A DNA stretch of 48,788 nucleotides, from NCBI RefSeq assembly GCF_002117935.1, contig NZ_BDJE01000006.1, positions 1-48,788 of the forward strand, given 5' to 3'. Each line of letters starts with the position of its first letter. The first letter of the stretch is position 1. A program made the position numbers and the translations under genes. Shown piece after piece: positions 34,675-43,570 of this stretch. The DNA comes from Nocardioides sp. PD653-B2 (GTDB taxonomy: Bacteria > Actinomycetota > Actinomycetes > Propionibacteriales > Nocardioidaceae). The notes beneath the pieces were generated by a model. It made no database searches and was not told where the DNA came from. It was given only the letters and a program-made list of their open reading frames with translations.

Positions 34675-35137
34675 GGTTCGACTCCTCTTGGTGTGTTGGT
34701 GATCCGGCCTGGACGGTGGCGTCTTTCCAGGCCATCCACGACAGTAGTGCGCACTTCACGCGCGCGGGGAACTTGGCGACGCCGGCGAACGCGATGCCGT
34801 CCTCCAGCACGTCCTCGTCGGGCTCCACGTTGCCCTTGCCCTGCATCAGGGTCAGGAAGTCCTGGTGGATCGCCATGGCCTCGTCGACCGGCTTGCCGAT
34901 CACGAGGTCGGTCAGCACCGACGCGGACGCCTGCGAGATGGAGCAGCCGACGGCGTCGTACGACACGTCCTCGACGACCCCGTCGTGCAGGTGCACGCGC
35001 AGGGTGACCTCGTCACCGCAGGTCGGGTTGACGTGGAACACCTCGGCCTCGAAGGGGTCGCGCAGGCCCTTGTGGTGAGGGTTCTTGTAGTGGTCCAGGA
35101 TGATCTCCTGGTAGAGCGCGTCGAGTTCCTGAGTCAT
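34667..35137 (-). CDS. sufU: Fe-S cluster scaffold/sulfur transfer protein SufU
   Basis: 156 residues. Three conserved Cys (Cys40 in NPTCGDEV, Cys65 in AVGCSISQAS, Cys129 in VKCALLSW) and Asp42 bind zinc as in Bacillus SufU, where it takes sulfur from SufS. The zinc form swaps a ligand with SufS to transfer the persulfide. Follows sufS by 5 bp and overlaps sufT. ATG 35137 fits the family. Confidence 0.95.
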   Translation of the reverse strand: MTQELDALYQEIILDHYKNPHHKGLRDPFEAEVFHVNPTCGDEVTLRVHLHDGVVEDVSYDAVGCSISQASASVLTDLVIGKPVDEAMAIHQDFLTLMQGKGNVEPDEDVLEDGIAFAGVAKFPARVKCALLSWMAWKDATVQAGSPTHQEESNHG

Positions 35138-35142
35138 CTCAC

Positions 35143-36393
35143 TCAACCCAACTTGAAATACGAGCGGGTGTATTCCAGGCCCTCGACGAGCGCGTCGATC
35201 TCGCCCGGCGTCGTGTAGAGGTACGACGACATCCGGGTCGAGCTCTGCACGCCGAAGCGGGCGTGCGCGGGCTTGGCGCAGTGGTGGCCCGCCCGCACAG
35301 CGATGCCGCGCGAGTCGAGCACCTGCGCCACGTCGTGGGGGTGCACGCCGTCGATCTCGAAGGAGATCGCGCCGCCGCGGTCGGCCGCGTCGAGCGGGCC
35401 GAGGACCTTCAGGCCGGGCACGGTCGCGAGACCCTCGAGGGCGTACGCCGTGATCGTCTGCTCGTGCCGGTGGATCGCGTCCAGCCCGATGTGGGCCAGG
35501 TAGTCGACCGCGGCGCCGAGGCCGATCGCCTCGACGATGGGCGGGGTGCCGGCCTCGAACCGGTGCGGCGCTCGCGCATACGTCGAGCGTGCCATCGTCA
35601 CGGTCTCGATCATCTCGCCGCCGCCGTGGAACGGCGGGAGCTCGTTGAGCAGCTCCTCGCGCCCCCACAGCACGCCGATGCCGGTCGGGCCCACCGTCTT
35701 GTGACCGGTGAACACGAGGAAGTCGCACCCGGCGGCGCGGACGTCGACGGGCAGCTGCGGGGCCGCCTGGGACGCGTCGACCACCGACACCGCGCCGACC
35801 GCACGCGCACGCGCGGCGAGGTCGGCCACCGGGTTGATCGTGCCGAGCATGTTCGAGACCCAGGTGAAGGCCACGACCTTGGTGTGCTCGTCGACGAGCC
35901 GGTCGGCGTCGGAGAGGTCGAGCCGGCCGTCGTCGGTCAGCCCGAACCAGCGCAGCTCGGCGCCAGACCTCTCGCAGGCCAGCTGCCACGACACGATGTT
36001 GGAGTGGTGCTCCATCTCGGTGATCACGACGTTGTCGCCGGGGCCGAGCTCGATCGTGCGGGCCAGCAGGTTCAGCGCCTCCGTGGCGTTCTTGGTGAAC
36101 ACCACCTCGTTGCGCGACGGGGCGTTGACGAACGCGGCCACCTGGTCGCGAGCCGCCTCGAACGCCTCGGAGGACTCCGCACCGAGCTGGTGCATCGCCC
36201 GCGCGACGTTCGCGTTGTGGTGCTCGAGGTGGTCGACCATCGTGTCGATGACCACCTGCGGCTTCTGCGACGTGTTGGCACTGTCGAGATAGACCAGCGG
36301 CAGACCGCCCGCGAGAGTTCGCTCGAGGATCGGGAAGTCTGCGCGGATCACCTCCAGCTCAGGGAGGAGGCCGGCCAGCTGGGTCGTCGTCAT
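35143..36393 (-). CDS. sufS: Cysteine desulfurase SufS
   Basis: 416 residues, group II cysteine desulfurase. PLP Lys232 lies in FTGHKTVGPTG, PLP-binding His129/130 in TEMEHHSNI, and the catalytic Cys372 in RAGHHCAKP with the short loop typical of SufS. It strips sulfur from cysteine for cluster building. ATG 36393 is 1 bp from the sufC stop. Confidence 0.96.
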   Translation of the reverse strand: MTTTQLAGLLPELEVIRADFPILERTLAGGLPLVYLDSANTSQKPQVVIDTMVDHLEHHNANVARAMHQLGAESSEAFEAARDQVAAFVNAPSRNEVVFTKNATEALNLLARTIELGPGDNVVITEMEHHSNIVSWQLACERSGAELRWFGLTDDGRLDLSDADRLVDEHTKVVAFTWVSNMLGTINPVADLAARARAVGAVSVVDASQAAPQLPVDVRAAGCDFLVFTGHKTVGPTGIGVLWGREELLNELPPFHGGGEMIETVTMARSTYARAPHRFEAGTPPIVEAIGLGAAVDYLAHIGLDAIHRHEQTITAYALEGLATVPGLKVLGPLDAADRGGAISFEIDGVHPHDVAQVLDSRGIAVRAGHHCAKPAHARFGVQSSTRMSSYLYTTPGEIDALVEGLEYTRSYFKLG

Positions 36394-36394
36394 G

Positions 36395-37153
36395 TCAGAC
36401 CGCCGCCGTGAGGTACTTCTCGTAGCCCGAGGCTTCCAGCTCCTCGGCGAGCTCCGGCCCGCCCTGCTCGGCGATCCTGCCGTCGACGAAGACGTGGACG
36501 TAGTCGGGCTCGATGTAGCGCAGGATGCGGGTGTAGTGCGTGATCAGCAGGACGCCCTTGCCCTCCTGCGCGCGGAAGCGGTTGACCCCCTCCGACACGA
36601 TCTTGAGCGCGTCGATGTCGAGGCCGGAGTCGGTCTCGTCGAGGATGGCGACCTTGGGGTTCAGCAGCTCGAGCTGGGCGATCTCGTGGCGCTTCTTCTC
36701 GCCGCCGGAGAAGCCCTCGTTGACCGAGCGGGTGCCGAACGTCGGGTCGAGGTTGAGCTTCTCGAGCGCGGTGTTGACGTCCTTGACCCAGGTGCGGAGC
36801 TTCGGGGCCTCGCCGTCCAGCGCGGTCTTCGCCGTGCGCAGGAAGTTGGAGACCGAGACGCCGGGCACCTCGACGGGGTACTGCATGGCCAGGAACAGCC
36901 CGGCCCGCGCCCGCTCGTCGACCGACATCGCGAGGACGTCCTCGCCGTCGAGGGTGACGGTGCCACCGGTGATCGTGTACTTCGGGTGGCCGGCGATCGA
37001 GTAGGCCAGCGTCGACTTGCCCGACCCGTTGGGGCCCATGATCGCGTGCGTCTCGCCGTCCTTGATGGTCAGCGTGACGCCCTTGAGGATGTCCTTGGGG
37101 CCGTCCTCGGTGTCGACGGACACCTTGAGGTCCGTGATGACGAGCTCGCTCAT
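36395..37153 (-). CDS. sufC: Fe-S assembly ATPase SufC
   Basis: 252 residues. Walker A GPNGSGKST (40-48), signature FSGGEKKRHEI, Walker B AILDETDSGLDID. Length, the GEKKRHEI signature and the DSGLD loop are SufC-specific and differ from transport ABC proteins. SufC dimerises on the SufB-SufD complex and drives structural change. Its start overlaps the Rieske gene stop by 4 bases. Confidence 0.96.
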   Translation of the reverse strand: MSELVITDLKVSVDTEDGPKDILKGVTLTIKDGETHAIMGPNGSGKSTLAYSIAGHPKYTITGGTVTLDGEDVLAMSVDERARAGLFLAMQYPVEVPGVSVSNFLRTAKTALDGEAPKLRTWVKDVNTALEKLNLDPTFGTRSVNEGFSGGEKKRHEIAQLELLNPKVAILDETDSGLDIDALKIVSEGVNRFRAQEGKGVLLITHYTRILRYIEPDYVHVFVDGRIAEQGGPELAEELEASGYEKYLTAAV

Positions 37154-37485
37154 GAGGGGGTGACTCCGTTCAGGGTGGTGGTGGTGTCTACGTAGATGTC
37201 GTCGCCCTTGACCTCGACCGGGAAGGTCGCGACGGGTTCGGTGGCGGGCAGCCCGGTGGGCTTGCCGGTGCGGAGGTCGAACCGCGAGCCGTGCAGCCAG
37301 CACTCGACCGTGCAGTCGGCGACCTCGCCCTCGCTCAGCGCGACGGCCGCGTGGGAGCAGAGGTCCTGGATGGCGAAGAACTCGTCCCCGTCACGCGCGA
37401 GCGCCACGTCGTACTCCCCGACCGTGACGCCGAGCGCCTCGTCGGTCGGGACGTCGCTGACCGCGCAGGCACGCTCGAAGCTCAT
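37150..37485 (-). CDS. Rieske-type [2Fe-2S] ferredoxin in the suf operon
   Basis: 111 residues. Rieske ligands are Cys43-x-His45 (DLCSHAA) and Cys62-x2-His65 (ECWLHGSRFD). A non-heme Rieske/NirD-like ferredoxin between sufD and sufC is standard in actinobacteria and could supply electrons to cluster assembly or to a linked oxygenase. It overlaps sufD and sufC by 4 bp each (ATGA). Confidence 0.93.
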   Translation of the reverse strand: MSFERACAVSDVPTDEALGVTVGEYDVALARDGDEFFAIQDLCSHAAVALSEGEVADCTVECWLHGSRFDLRTGKPTGLPATEPVATFPVEVKGDDIYVDTTTTLNGVTPS

Positions 37486-38699
37486 CGGGCCTCAGACCCG
37501 GGTACTGAGGAGCCGACGAAGGAGGCGTCTCGAAGTACGTTCTTCGCCAGCTCCGCCTCGACCGTCGTGAGCAGCTGCTCCTCGATGGAGGGGATGCCGA
37601 CCTTGCGGATCAGGTCGTTGAAGAAGCCGTGCACGACGAGGCGCCGCGACTCCTTCTCCGAGATCCCGCGCGAGCGCAGGTAGAAGAGCTGCTCGTCGTC
37701 GAAGCGGGCGGTCGCGGACGCGTGGCCCGCCCCCTCGATCTCGCCGGTCTCGATCTCGAGGTTGGGCACGGAGTCGGCCTGGCAGCCGTCGGAGAGGACC
37801 AGGTTGCGGTTCTCCTCGTAGGTCTCGATGCCCTCGGCGATCTTGCGGATCAGCACGTTCCCGATCCAGACCGTGTGGGCGCCCTGGCCCTGGAGCGCGC
37901 CCTTGTAGAGCACGTGGCTCTTGGTGCGGGGCGCGTTGTGGTCGGCGAAGAGGCGGTGCTCGAGGTGCTGGCCCTCGTCGGCGAAGTAGAGGCCGAGCAG
38001 CTCGGCCGAGCCGCCGGGGCCGGCGTACTCGACGTTGGCGTGCATCCGCACCAGGTCGCCGCCGAAGGAGATCGACGTGTGCTTGACGCTGGCGTCGCGC
38101 CCGACCTGGATCGCGTCGCGGCCGAGGTGGACCGCGTCGTCGTCCCAGTCCTGCAGGGACAGCACGTTGACGTTGGAGGCGTCTCCGGCGAGCACCGTGG
38201 TGATCGCGGAGTAGCGCGCCGAGCCCGTGTGCGTGATCACGACCGTGGCCTGCGCGTGGCGACCGACCCGGATCACCAGCCGACCCCAGACCAGGTCGTC
38301 GGCCGACTCGCCGTGCAGGCGCAGGACGATCGGCTCGGCGATCTCCGACTCCGCCGGGACGTCGAGCAGCACCGCGGTCCCCGCGTTGGCAGCAGCCAGC
38401 GCGGAGGGCCGGTCGATCGGGGCGAGCTCGCCGAGCTCACGCGCCTGCTCGGCGGAGATCTCGGTCAGGGTCACGCCGTCAGGCAGCGTGGCCTCCCGGG
38501 TGAGGGTCGCGTCGGACGCCTCGCCGTCGAGGATGCCGCGGAGCCGCTTGAGCGGCGTGAAGCGCCAGATCTCCTCACGACCGTGCGGGACCGGGTGGTC
38601 AGCCAGGTCGTACGACGGGGGCGGGTTCAGGTGGCTGAACAGCGGCCCCTGCTCCAGGGCGGACTCCACGCTCTCGCGGGCAGTGTCGGTCAACGTCAT
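37482..38699 (-). CDS. sufD: Fe-S assembly protein SufD
   Basis: 405 residues with the SufB/SufD beta-helix core (about 110-370). The N-terminal helical part contains the LADHPVPHGREEIWRFTPLKRL segment; the C-terminal ATARFDDEQLFYLRSRGISE matches the SufBD family. Partner of SufB and SufC. The 146-bp gap to sufB on the 5' side is unusual for this operon and carries repeat hairpins. GGAAG before the ATG is the ribosome-binding site. Confidence 0.95.
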   Translation of the reverse strand: MTLTDTARESVESALEQGPLFSHLNPPPSYDLADHPVPHGREEIWRFTPLKRLRGILDGEASDATLTREATLPDGVTLTEISAEQARELGELAPIDRPSALAAANAGTAVLLDVPAESEIAEPIVLRLHGESADDLVWGRLVIRVGRHAQATVVITHTGSARYSAITTVLAGDASNVNVLSLQDWDDDAVHLGRDAIQVGRDASVKHTSISFGGDLVRMHANVEYAGPGGSAELLGLYFADEGQHLEHRLFADHNAPRTKSHVLYKGALQGQGAHTVWIGNVLIRKIAEGIETYEENRNLVLSDGCQADSVPNLEIETGEIEGAGHASATARFDDEQLFYLRSRGISEKESRRLVVHGFFNDLIRKVGIPSIEEQLLTTVEAELAKNVLRDASFVGSSVPGSEAR

Positions 38700-38845
38700 C
38701 TAAGCAAACTTCCTAGTGTTCAAAAGCGATCGTAACCACGGGAAGGGCGGTCTACCGCGTGACAGAAAAGGGGCCCGCGTGGCGGAGCGAAGCGACGACA
38801 CGCGAGTCTCCGTGGGCCGGCGTGGCGGAGCGAAGCGGAGACACG
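38700..38845 (-). repeat. Hairpin-forming repeats between sufB and sufD
   Basis: The 18-mer GCGTGGCGGAGCGAAGCG occurs at 38777-38794 and again at 38820-38837. Each lies in a hairpin: CGCGTG/CACGCG (38776-38781 and 38799-38804), and CCGTGGGC/GCCCACGG (38810-38817 and 38849-38856), the second enclosing the sufB stop codon. On the transcribed strand the downstream hairpin is followed by GGGCCCCTTTTC, giving it terminator-like form. It may attenuate transcription between sufB and sufD or be a mobile repeat. Confidence 0.6.
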
Positions 38846-40264
38846 TCAGCCCACGGCCCCTTCCATCTGGAGCTCGATGAGCCGGTTGAGCTCGAGGGCG
38901 TACTCCATGGGGAGCTCCTTCGCGATCGGCTCGATGAAGCCGCGCACGATCATCGCCATCGCCTCGTCCTGCTCCATGCCGCGGGACATGAGGTAGAAGA
39001 GCTGGTCGTCGGAGACCTTCGAGACCGAGGCCTCGTGGCCCATCGACACGTCGTCCTCGCGGATGTCGACGTACGGGTAGGTGTCGCTGCGGCTGATCTG
39101 GTCGACCAGGAGCGCGTCGCAGAGCACGTTGGACTTCGAGCCGTGCGCGCCCTCGTTGACCTGGATCAGGCCGCGGTACGACGTCCGCCCACCGCCGCGC
39201 GCCACCGACTTCGACAGGATCGACGACGAGGTGTGCGGAGCGGCGTGCACCATCTTGGCGCCGGCGTCCTGGTGCTGGCCGGCCCCGGCGAACGCGATGG
39301 AGAGCGTCTCGCCCTTGGCGTGCTCGCCCATCAGGTAGATGGCGGGGTACTTCATCGTCACCTTGGAGCCGATGTTGCCGTCGACCCACTCCATGGTCGC
39401 GCCGGCCTCGCAGGTGGCGCGCTTGGTGACGAGGTTGTAGACGTTGTTCGACCAGTTCTGGATGGTCGTGTAGCGGCAGCGCCCGCCCTTCTTCACGATG
39501 ATCTCCACGACCGCGGAGTGCAGCGAGTCGGAGGAGTAGATCGGGGCGGTGCAGCCCTCGACGTAGTGCACGTAGGCACCCTCGTCGACGATGATCAGGG
39601 TGCGCTCGAACTGGCCCATGTTCTCGGTGTTGATCCGGAAGTAGGCCTGCAGCGGGATGTCCACGTGGACGCCGGGCGGGACGTAGATGAACGAGCCGCC
39701 CGACCACACCGAGGTGTTGAGCGCGGCGAACTTGTTGTCGCCGACCGGGATCACGGTGCCGAAGTACTCCTGGAAGAGCTCCGGCTGCTCCCTGAGCGCC
39801 GTGTCGGTGTCGAGGAAGAGGACACCCTGCTCCTCGAGGTCCTCACGGATCGAGTGGTAGACGACCTCGGACTCGTACTGGGCCGCGACGCCGGAGACCA
39901 GGCGCTGCTTCTCCGCCTCGGGGATGCCGAGCTTGTCGTAGGTGTTCTTGATGTCCTCGGGGAGGTCGTCCCACGTCGCCGCCTGCTTCTCGCTGGAGCG
40001 CACGAAGTACTTGATGTTGTCGAAGTCGATCCCGGACAGGTCGGATCCCCACGACGGCATCGGCTTGCGGTGGAAGAGCTTGAGACCCTTCAGCCGCAGG
40101 TCGAGCATCCACTGCGGCTCGTTCTTCTTCGCGGAGATGTCGCGGACGACCTCTTCGCTCAGGCCGCGCTTGGCGGTAGCACCGGCCACGTCCGAGTCGG
40201 CCCAGCCGAAGTCGTAGCGTCCGATGCCCTCGAGCTCGGGATTGCGCTCGTCGATGGTGGTCAT
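38846..40264 (-). CDS. sufB: Fe-S assembly protein SufB
   Basis: 472 residues, the usual SufB length with no intein (mycobacterial SufB often has one). Markers include [15 protein letters not shown] [23 protein letters not shown] variant [14 protein letters not shown], and the C-terminal [20 protein letters not shown]. SufB is the main scaffold with SufC and SufD. ATG 40264 overlaps the sufR stop by one base (TGATG), so SufR and SufB are translationally coupled. Confidence 0.96.
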   Translation of the reverse strand: MTTIDERNPELEGIGRYDFGWADSDVAGATAKRGLSEEVVRDISAKKNEPQWMLDLRLKGLKLFHRKPMPSWGSDLSGIDFDNIKYFVRSSEKQAATWDDLPEDIKNTYDKLGIPEAEKQRLVSGVAAQYESEVVYHSIREDLEEQGVLFLDTDTALREQPELFQEYFGTVIPVGDNKFAALNTSVWSGGSFIYVPPGVHVDIPLQAYFRINTENMGQFERTLIIVDEGAYVHYVEGCTAPIYSSDSLHSAVVEIIVKKGGRCRYTTIQNWSNNVYNLVTKRATCEAGATMEWVDGNIGSKVTMKYPAIYLMGEHAKGETLSIAFAGAGQHQDAGAKMVHAAPHTSSSILSKSVARGGGRTSYRGLIQVNEGAHGSKSNVLCDALLVDQISRSDTYPYVDIREDDVSMGHEASVSKVSDDQLFYLMSRGMEQDEAMAMIVRGFIEPIAKELPMEYALELNRLIELQMEGAVG

Positions 40265-40971
40265 CAGCTGACCCGCTCCTTCGTGTTGATGGGCGTTGCG
40301 GTGGGTGTGCTCGGAATGCAGGTGGTGCAGACCCCGTCGCCGTGGGCGATCGTGGCCAGCCGCTGGACGTGCCGGCCGAGGACCAGGCTGATCGCCTCGG
40401 TCTCGGCCTCGCACAGCTGCGGGAACTCATGGGCCACGTGGGCCACCGGGCAGTGCTGCTGGCACAGCTGCTCGCCGACCGGCAGCTCGCGAACCGTCGC
40501 GGCGTACCCCTCGTCGGTGAAGACCTGGGCCAGGACCGCGGCGGACCCGAGCTCGGGGTGCTCCGCCCGGATCCCCTCGAACCTCTCCTGGACGAACGCC
40601 ACCCGACGGGTCGCGAATTCCCGGACGGCCGCTTCTCCCCCGGTCTCGGCGAGGAACCGGAGCGCCTGCGCCGCGAGGTCGTCGTACTGCTGGTCGAAGC
40701 CGTCGCGGCCCGACTCGGTCAGGGCGAAGAACTTGGCCGGCCGACCCCGGCCGCGGGCGGCCTGGCTGCGCGGCTCGCGGGCCTCCACGGCACCGTCCTC
40801 GAGCAGCTGGTCGAGGTGACGGCGCACGGCCGCGGGAGTGAGGTCGAGCCGCTCGGCGAGCGCCGCGGCGGTGGAGGGTCCGTTGACGAGGATCGACCGG
40901 GCGACGCGCTGGCGCGTCGTCTGGTCGTGCCCGGCTCCGTCACTCCGGGCGGGCGCCTCGTCGAATTCCAC
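40264..40971 (-). CDS. sufR: SufR-type iron-sulfur repressor of the suf operon
   Basis: 235 residues: N-terminal winged helix (about 18-85; [20 protein letters not shown] recognition region) and a C-terminal Cys-rich part with Cys170, Cys174, Cys187 (Cys174-x12-Cys187), Cys215 and Cys218. SufR proteins bind a [4Fe-4S] cluster and repress suf when clusters are plentiful. Placement as the first gene, directly before sufB, matches the mycobacterial arrangement (Rv1460). It starts at GTG (40969-40971). An upstream inverted repeat, ACAC-CA-GTGT, could be its operator. Confidence 0.93.
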   Translation of the reverse strand: MEFDEAPARSDGAGHDQTTRQRVARSILVNGPSTAAALAERLDLTPAAVRRHLDQLLEDGAVEAREPRSQAARGRGRPAKFFALTESGRDGFDQQYDDLAAQALRFLAETGGEAAVREFATRRVAFVQERFEGIRAEHPELGSAAVLAQVFTDEGYAATVRELPVGEQLCQQHCPVAHVAHEFPQLCEAETEAISLVLGRHVQRLATIAHGDGVCTTCIPSTPTATPINTKERVS

Positions 40972-41121
40972 AACACCAGTGTGCCGTTAATGAAACTGAG
41001 GGTTCAAGCAAGGCGACCCTTACCTGCGCCGGCTCGGGGTCCATCGGGCCCCGAGGTCTTGGACCACCTGCGAGAATCGAGACAGCTTGACGATGATCCC
41101 TCACCCACCCGTGGACCAGCC
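40972..41121. promoter_or_regulatory. Divergent promoter region of the suf operon
   Basis: 150 bp between the divergent sufR and flippase-like genes. ACAC-CA-GTGT (40973-40982) is an inverted repeat 2 bp before the sufR start. Further upstream (minus strand) are the A/T-richer CATTAAC (about 40984-40992) and TTGCTTGAAC (about 41003-41013), a poor -10/-35 pair. Autorepression by SufR is suggested by family knowledge, not shown here. Confidence 0.35.
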
Positions 41122-41991
41122 ATGATCGAGCGCCTGGGCGCCCTGCTCCGCTCCCGCACCGTGCTGGTCCTGGGCGTCCTCGTGAGCATCGTGGTGCCCG
41201 TCGTGACGCTCCCGCGGCTGCCGGCCGTGAGCCCGTGGCCGCTGCTCGCCGGACTGCTGCCCTGGGTGGTCGGCAAGTACCTCCTGTGCCCGCTGCGGTG
41301 GCGGGCCCTCACCGACGCGGGCCTCACCCGGCGCTGGCACCTGCGCGCGTACGCCGAGTCGGAGCTCCTCGGGCTGCTGACCCCCGGGCACGTCGGCGCC
41401 GACCTGTGGCGGGTGCACCGGCTCACCGGCGCCGGGCTGGGGCGCGGCGACGCCGTCCTCAGCGTCGGCGCGGACCGGCTCGTCGGCGCCCTCGCGCTGG
41501 CCGCGTTCGTCGGCTTCGCAGGAGCCGCGCTCCCGGTCGACATGCTCCTCGGGGTCGCCGGCGTCGCCCTCGCCGGCGTCGTCGTCGTCCTGGTCCTCCA
41601 CCGGGTCCGCCCCGGGGTGCTGCCGACCCGGCGGCTCCCCCGCCCCCGCCAGCTGGTCCACGGCCTCGTGCTGTCGGCGGGCTACCAGCTCTCCATCGCA
41701 GCCCTCCTGCTCGGTGCCGTCGCGGCGACGGGTCACAGCGTCTCCCCCCTGGCCGTCCTCGGCGCGTTCGGCGCCAGCCAGCTCGCGGGCGCCGTGCCGG
41801 GCCCGAACGGCGCCAGCCCGCGCGACGGCGCGCTCGTCGTCGGCCTGGTGGCGACCGGGGTGCCCTGGGCCGCGGCGGTGGCGGCCGTCTCCCTCAAGGC
41901 CGCCCTGGCCTGGCTGCCGGCGCTGACCCTCGGTGGCACGAGCCTGTTCGTCACCCGTCGCCAGCTGGCCGCCGCCGCGGCGCCGGCCTGA
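41122..41991 (+). CDS. Lysylphosphatidylglycerol synthase TM-like flippase domain protein
   Basis: 289 residues with about eight membrane helices and the LPG_synthase_TM (YbhN-like, UPF0104) layout: ESELLGLLTPGHVGADLWRVHRL is the typical conserved loop, and PGPNGASPRDGALV a second. The soluble aminoacyl-transferase domain of MprF is absent, so it is a flippase-like membrane protein of unknown substrate. Next genes (PAP2, GDPD) also suggest lipid metabolism. ATG 41122 follows within a divergent promoter region. Confidence 0.88.
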   Translation: MIERLGALLRSRTVLVLGVLVSIVVPVVTLPRLPAVSPWPLLAGLLPWVVGKYLLCPLRWRALTDAGLTRRWHLRAYAESELLGLLTPGHVGADLWRVHRLTGAGLGRGDAVLSVGADRLVGALALAAFVGFAGAALPVDMLLGVAGVALAGVVVVLVLHRVRPGVLPTRRLPRPRQLVHGLVLSAGYQLSIAALLLGAVAATGHSVSPLAVLGAFGASQLAGAVPGPNGASPRDGALVVGLVATGVPWAAAVAAVSLKAALAWLPALTLGGTSLFVTRRQLAAAAAPA

Positions 41992-42115
41992 TCGGGACTT
42001 CGGCCGACCAGGTCGGGACCTTCGCCTCACGCCCGCACCGCCGGGTCCCCACGACGATGGTGAGAGGTCGTCGTAGCCCCACCGGCGTCGTCGCGTCGGA
42101 TGCAGGAGTCGAGCC

Positions 42116-42859
42116 ATGCTCATGCCGCCCAGCGCTCTCACGGGGCACCGGCGTGTGCGGTGGGTGGCGACCCAGGCCGTGCTGGTGGCGGCCGGCGTCT
42201 TCTGCTACTTCCAGGTCCGCGGGCTCACCGCCGCCGCGCCGCGGGTCGCCTTCGCGCACGCCCGGGACGTGCTCTCCTTCGAGCAGCGCCTGGGCATCGA
42301 CGTCGAGCCGGGCCTCCAGGCGGTCGTCACCGTGTCACCCGTCCTGGAGACACTCGCGAACTGGGTCTACATCTGGGGCCACTGGCCGGTGATCGTCGGC
42401 GTGATGGCCTGGCTCGCCTGGCACCACCGCCACGTCTTCCTCCGGCTGCGCGACGCGATGCTGATCTCCGGCAGCCTCGGCCTGGTGGTGTTCGTGTCCT
42501 ACCCCGTCGCCCCGCCCCGCCTCGCCGACACCGGACTGGTCGACACCGTCACCGAGCACTCCCGGGCCTACCGGTTCCTCCAGCCGCCGAACTTCGTCAA
42601 CCAGTACGCCGCGATGCCCAGCCTCCACGCCGGCTGGGACCTCCTCGTGGGTCTCTCCGTGGCCGCGGCCGCCACCACCGTCGCCGTACGCCTCCTCGGC
42701 TACCTGCTGCCGGTGCTGATGGCCTTCTCCGTGGTCGCGACCGCCAACCACTACGTCGTCGACGTGGCCGCCGGACTCGCCCTCGCCCTGGTCGGCTACG
42801 CCGGAGCGCTGCTGCTGGAGCGCCGGCGCGAGCGACGCAGCCGGGAGGAGGTCCCATGA
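42116..42859 (+). CDS. PAP2 superfamily membrane phosphatase (Aur1/Ipt1-like)
   Basis: 247 residues with about six membrane helices. Active-site motifs are PVAPPRL, AMPSLHAGWD (C2 region, His) and ATANHYVVDVAAG (C3, His and Asp). This pattern fits the PAP2_3/inositol phosphotransferase-like subgroup, acting on phospholipid or isoprenoid phosphates. It overlaps the GDPD gene by 4 bp (ATGA) and follows the flippase-like gene by 124 bp. Substrate unknown. Confidence 0.9.
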   Translation: MLMPPSALTGHRRVRWVATQAVLVAAGVFCYFQVRGLTAAAPRVAFAHARDVLSFEQRLGIDVEPGLQAVVTVSPVLETLANWVYIWGHWPVIVGVMAWLAWHHRHVFLRLRDAMLISGSLGLVVFVSYPVAPPRLADTGLVDTVTEHSRAYRFLQPPNFVNQYAAMPSLHAGWDLLVGLSVAAAATTVAVRLLGYLLPVLMAFSVVATANHYVVDVAAGLALALVGYAGALLLERRRERRSREEVP

Positions 42860-43530
42860 CGGTGCTCGCGATCGCCCACCGGGCCGGCAACTCGCTGGCC
42901 GGTCTCCACGCGACCAACCTCCTCGGCGCCGACGTCGTCGAGTGCGACGTGCACCGCCATCGGTCCCGGCTCGAGGTGCGCCACCTCAAGACGGCCGGGC
43001 CGCTGCCCTTCCTCTGGGACCGCTGGGAGCTCGCCTCGACGAAGGCGCCGCGCCTGGGCCTCGCGGAGCTCCTCGAGGCCGACCGGCACGGCACGACCTT
43101 CATGCTCGACCTCAAGGGGCGCGACGTCGCCACCGGCCGCGCCGTCGCCGCTCTCCTCCACGACCGCGCGCACGACCGGCCGCTGCTCGTGTGCGGGCGG
43201 CACTGGCCGGCGGTGGAGCGGGTCGCCGAGCTGTCATACGTCCGGTCGGTGCTGTCGGCCCGCAACCGGGCCGAGCTGTCCGCGCTGCGCCGGCGGGTCC
43301 GCGACGCCGACCGGCCCGCGCCGTACGGCGTGTCCGTGCACGCCTCGCTGCTCGACGCCGGCGTGGTCGCGGAGCTGCACCGCTGCGTCGAGGTGGTCAT
43401 GACGTGGCCGGTCAACGACCTGGCCACCCTCGGACGGGTGCTGGCGGCCGGTGTCACCGGCGTCATCAGCGACGAGCCGGCGATCCTGCGCGAGGTCCTG
43501 GACCGGAGGAGGCGTCCACCTGCGGGCTAG
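42856..43530 (+). CDS. Glycerophosphodiester phosphodiesterase-like protein
   Basis: 224 residues. AIAHRAGN (about 5-12) supplies the first catalytic His and Arg, and GADVVECDVHRHRS (about 28-41) carries the conserved Glu/Asp. Later segments TFMLDLKGRD and the C-terminal TWPVNDLATLGRVLAAGVTG match GDPD TIM barrels. Compared with standard GDPD (about 240-260) it is somewhat short. Coupled to PAP2 by a 4-bp overlap; no signal peptide, so likely cytoplasmic. Confidence 0.88.
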   Translation: MTVLAIAHRAGNSLAGLHATNLLGADVVECDVHRHRSRLEVRHLKTAGPLPFLWDRWELASTKAPRLGLAELLEADRHGTTFMLDLKGRDVATGRAVAALLHDRAHDRPLLVCGRHWPAVERVAELSYVRSVLSARNRAELSALRRRVRDADRPAPYGVSVHASLLDAGVVAELHRCVEVVMTWPVNDLATLGRVLAAGVTGVISDEPAILREVLDRRRRPPAG

Positions 43531-43570
43531 CCTCGTCCTCGGACTGCTCCTGGGAGACTGGACGAAAATC

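Noticed and set aside
38846..40264. Intein in SufB
   Set aside because: SufB has normal length (472 residues) and no splicing motifs, unlike the mycobacterial protein.
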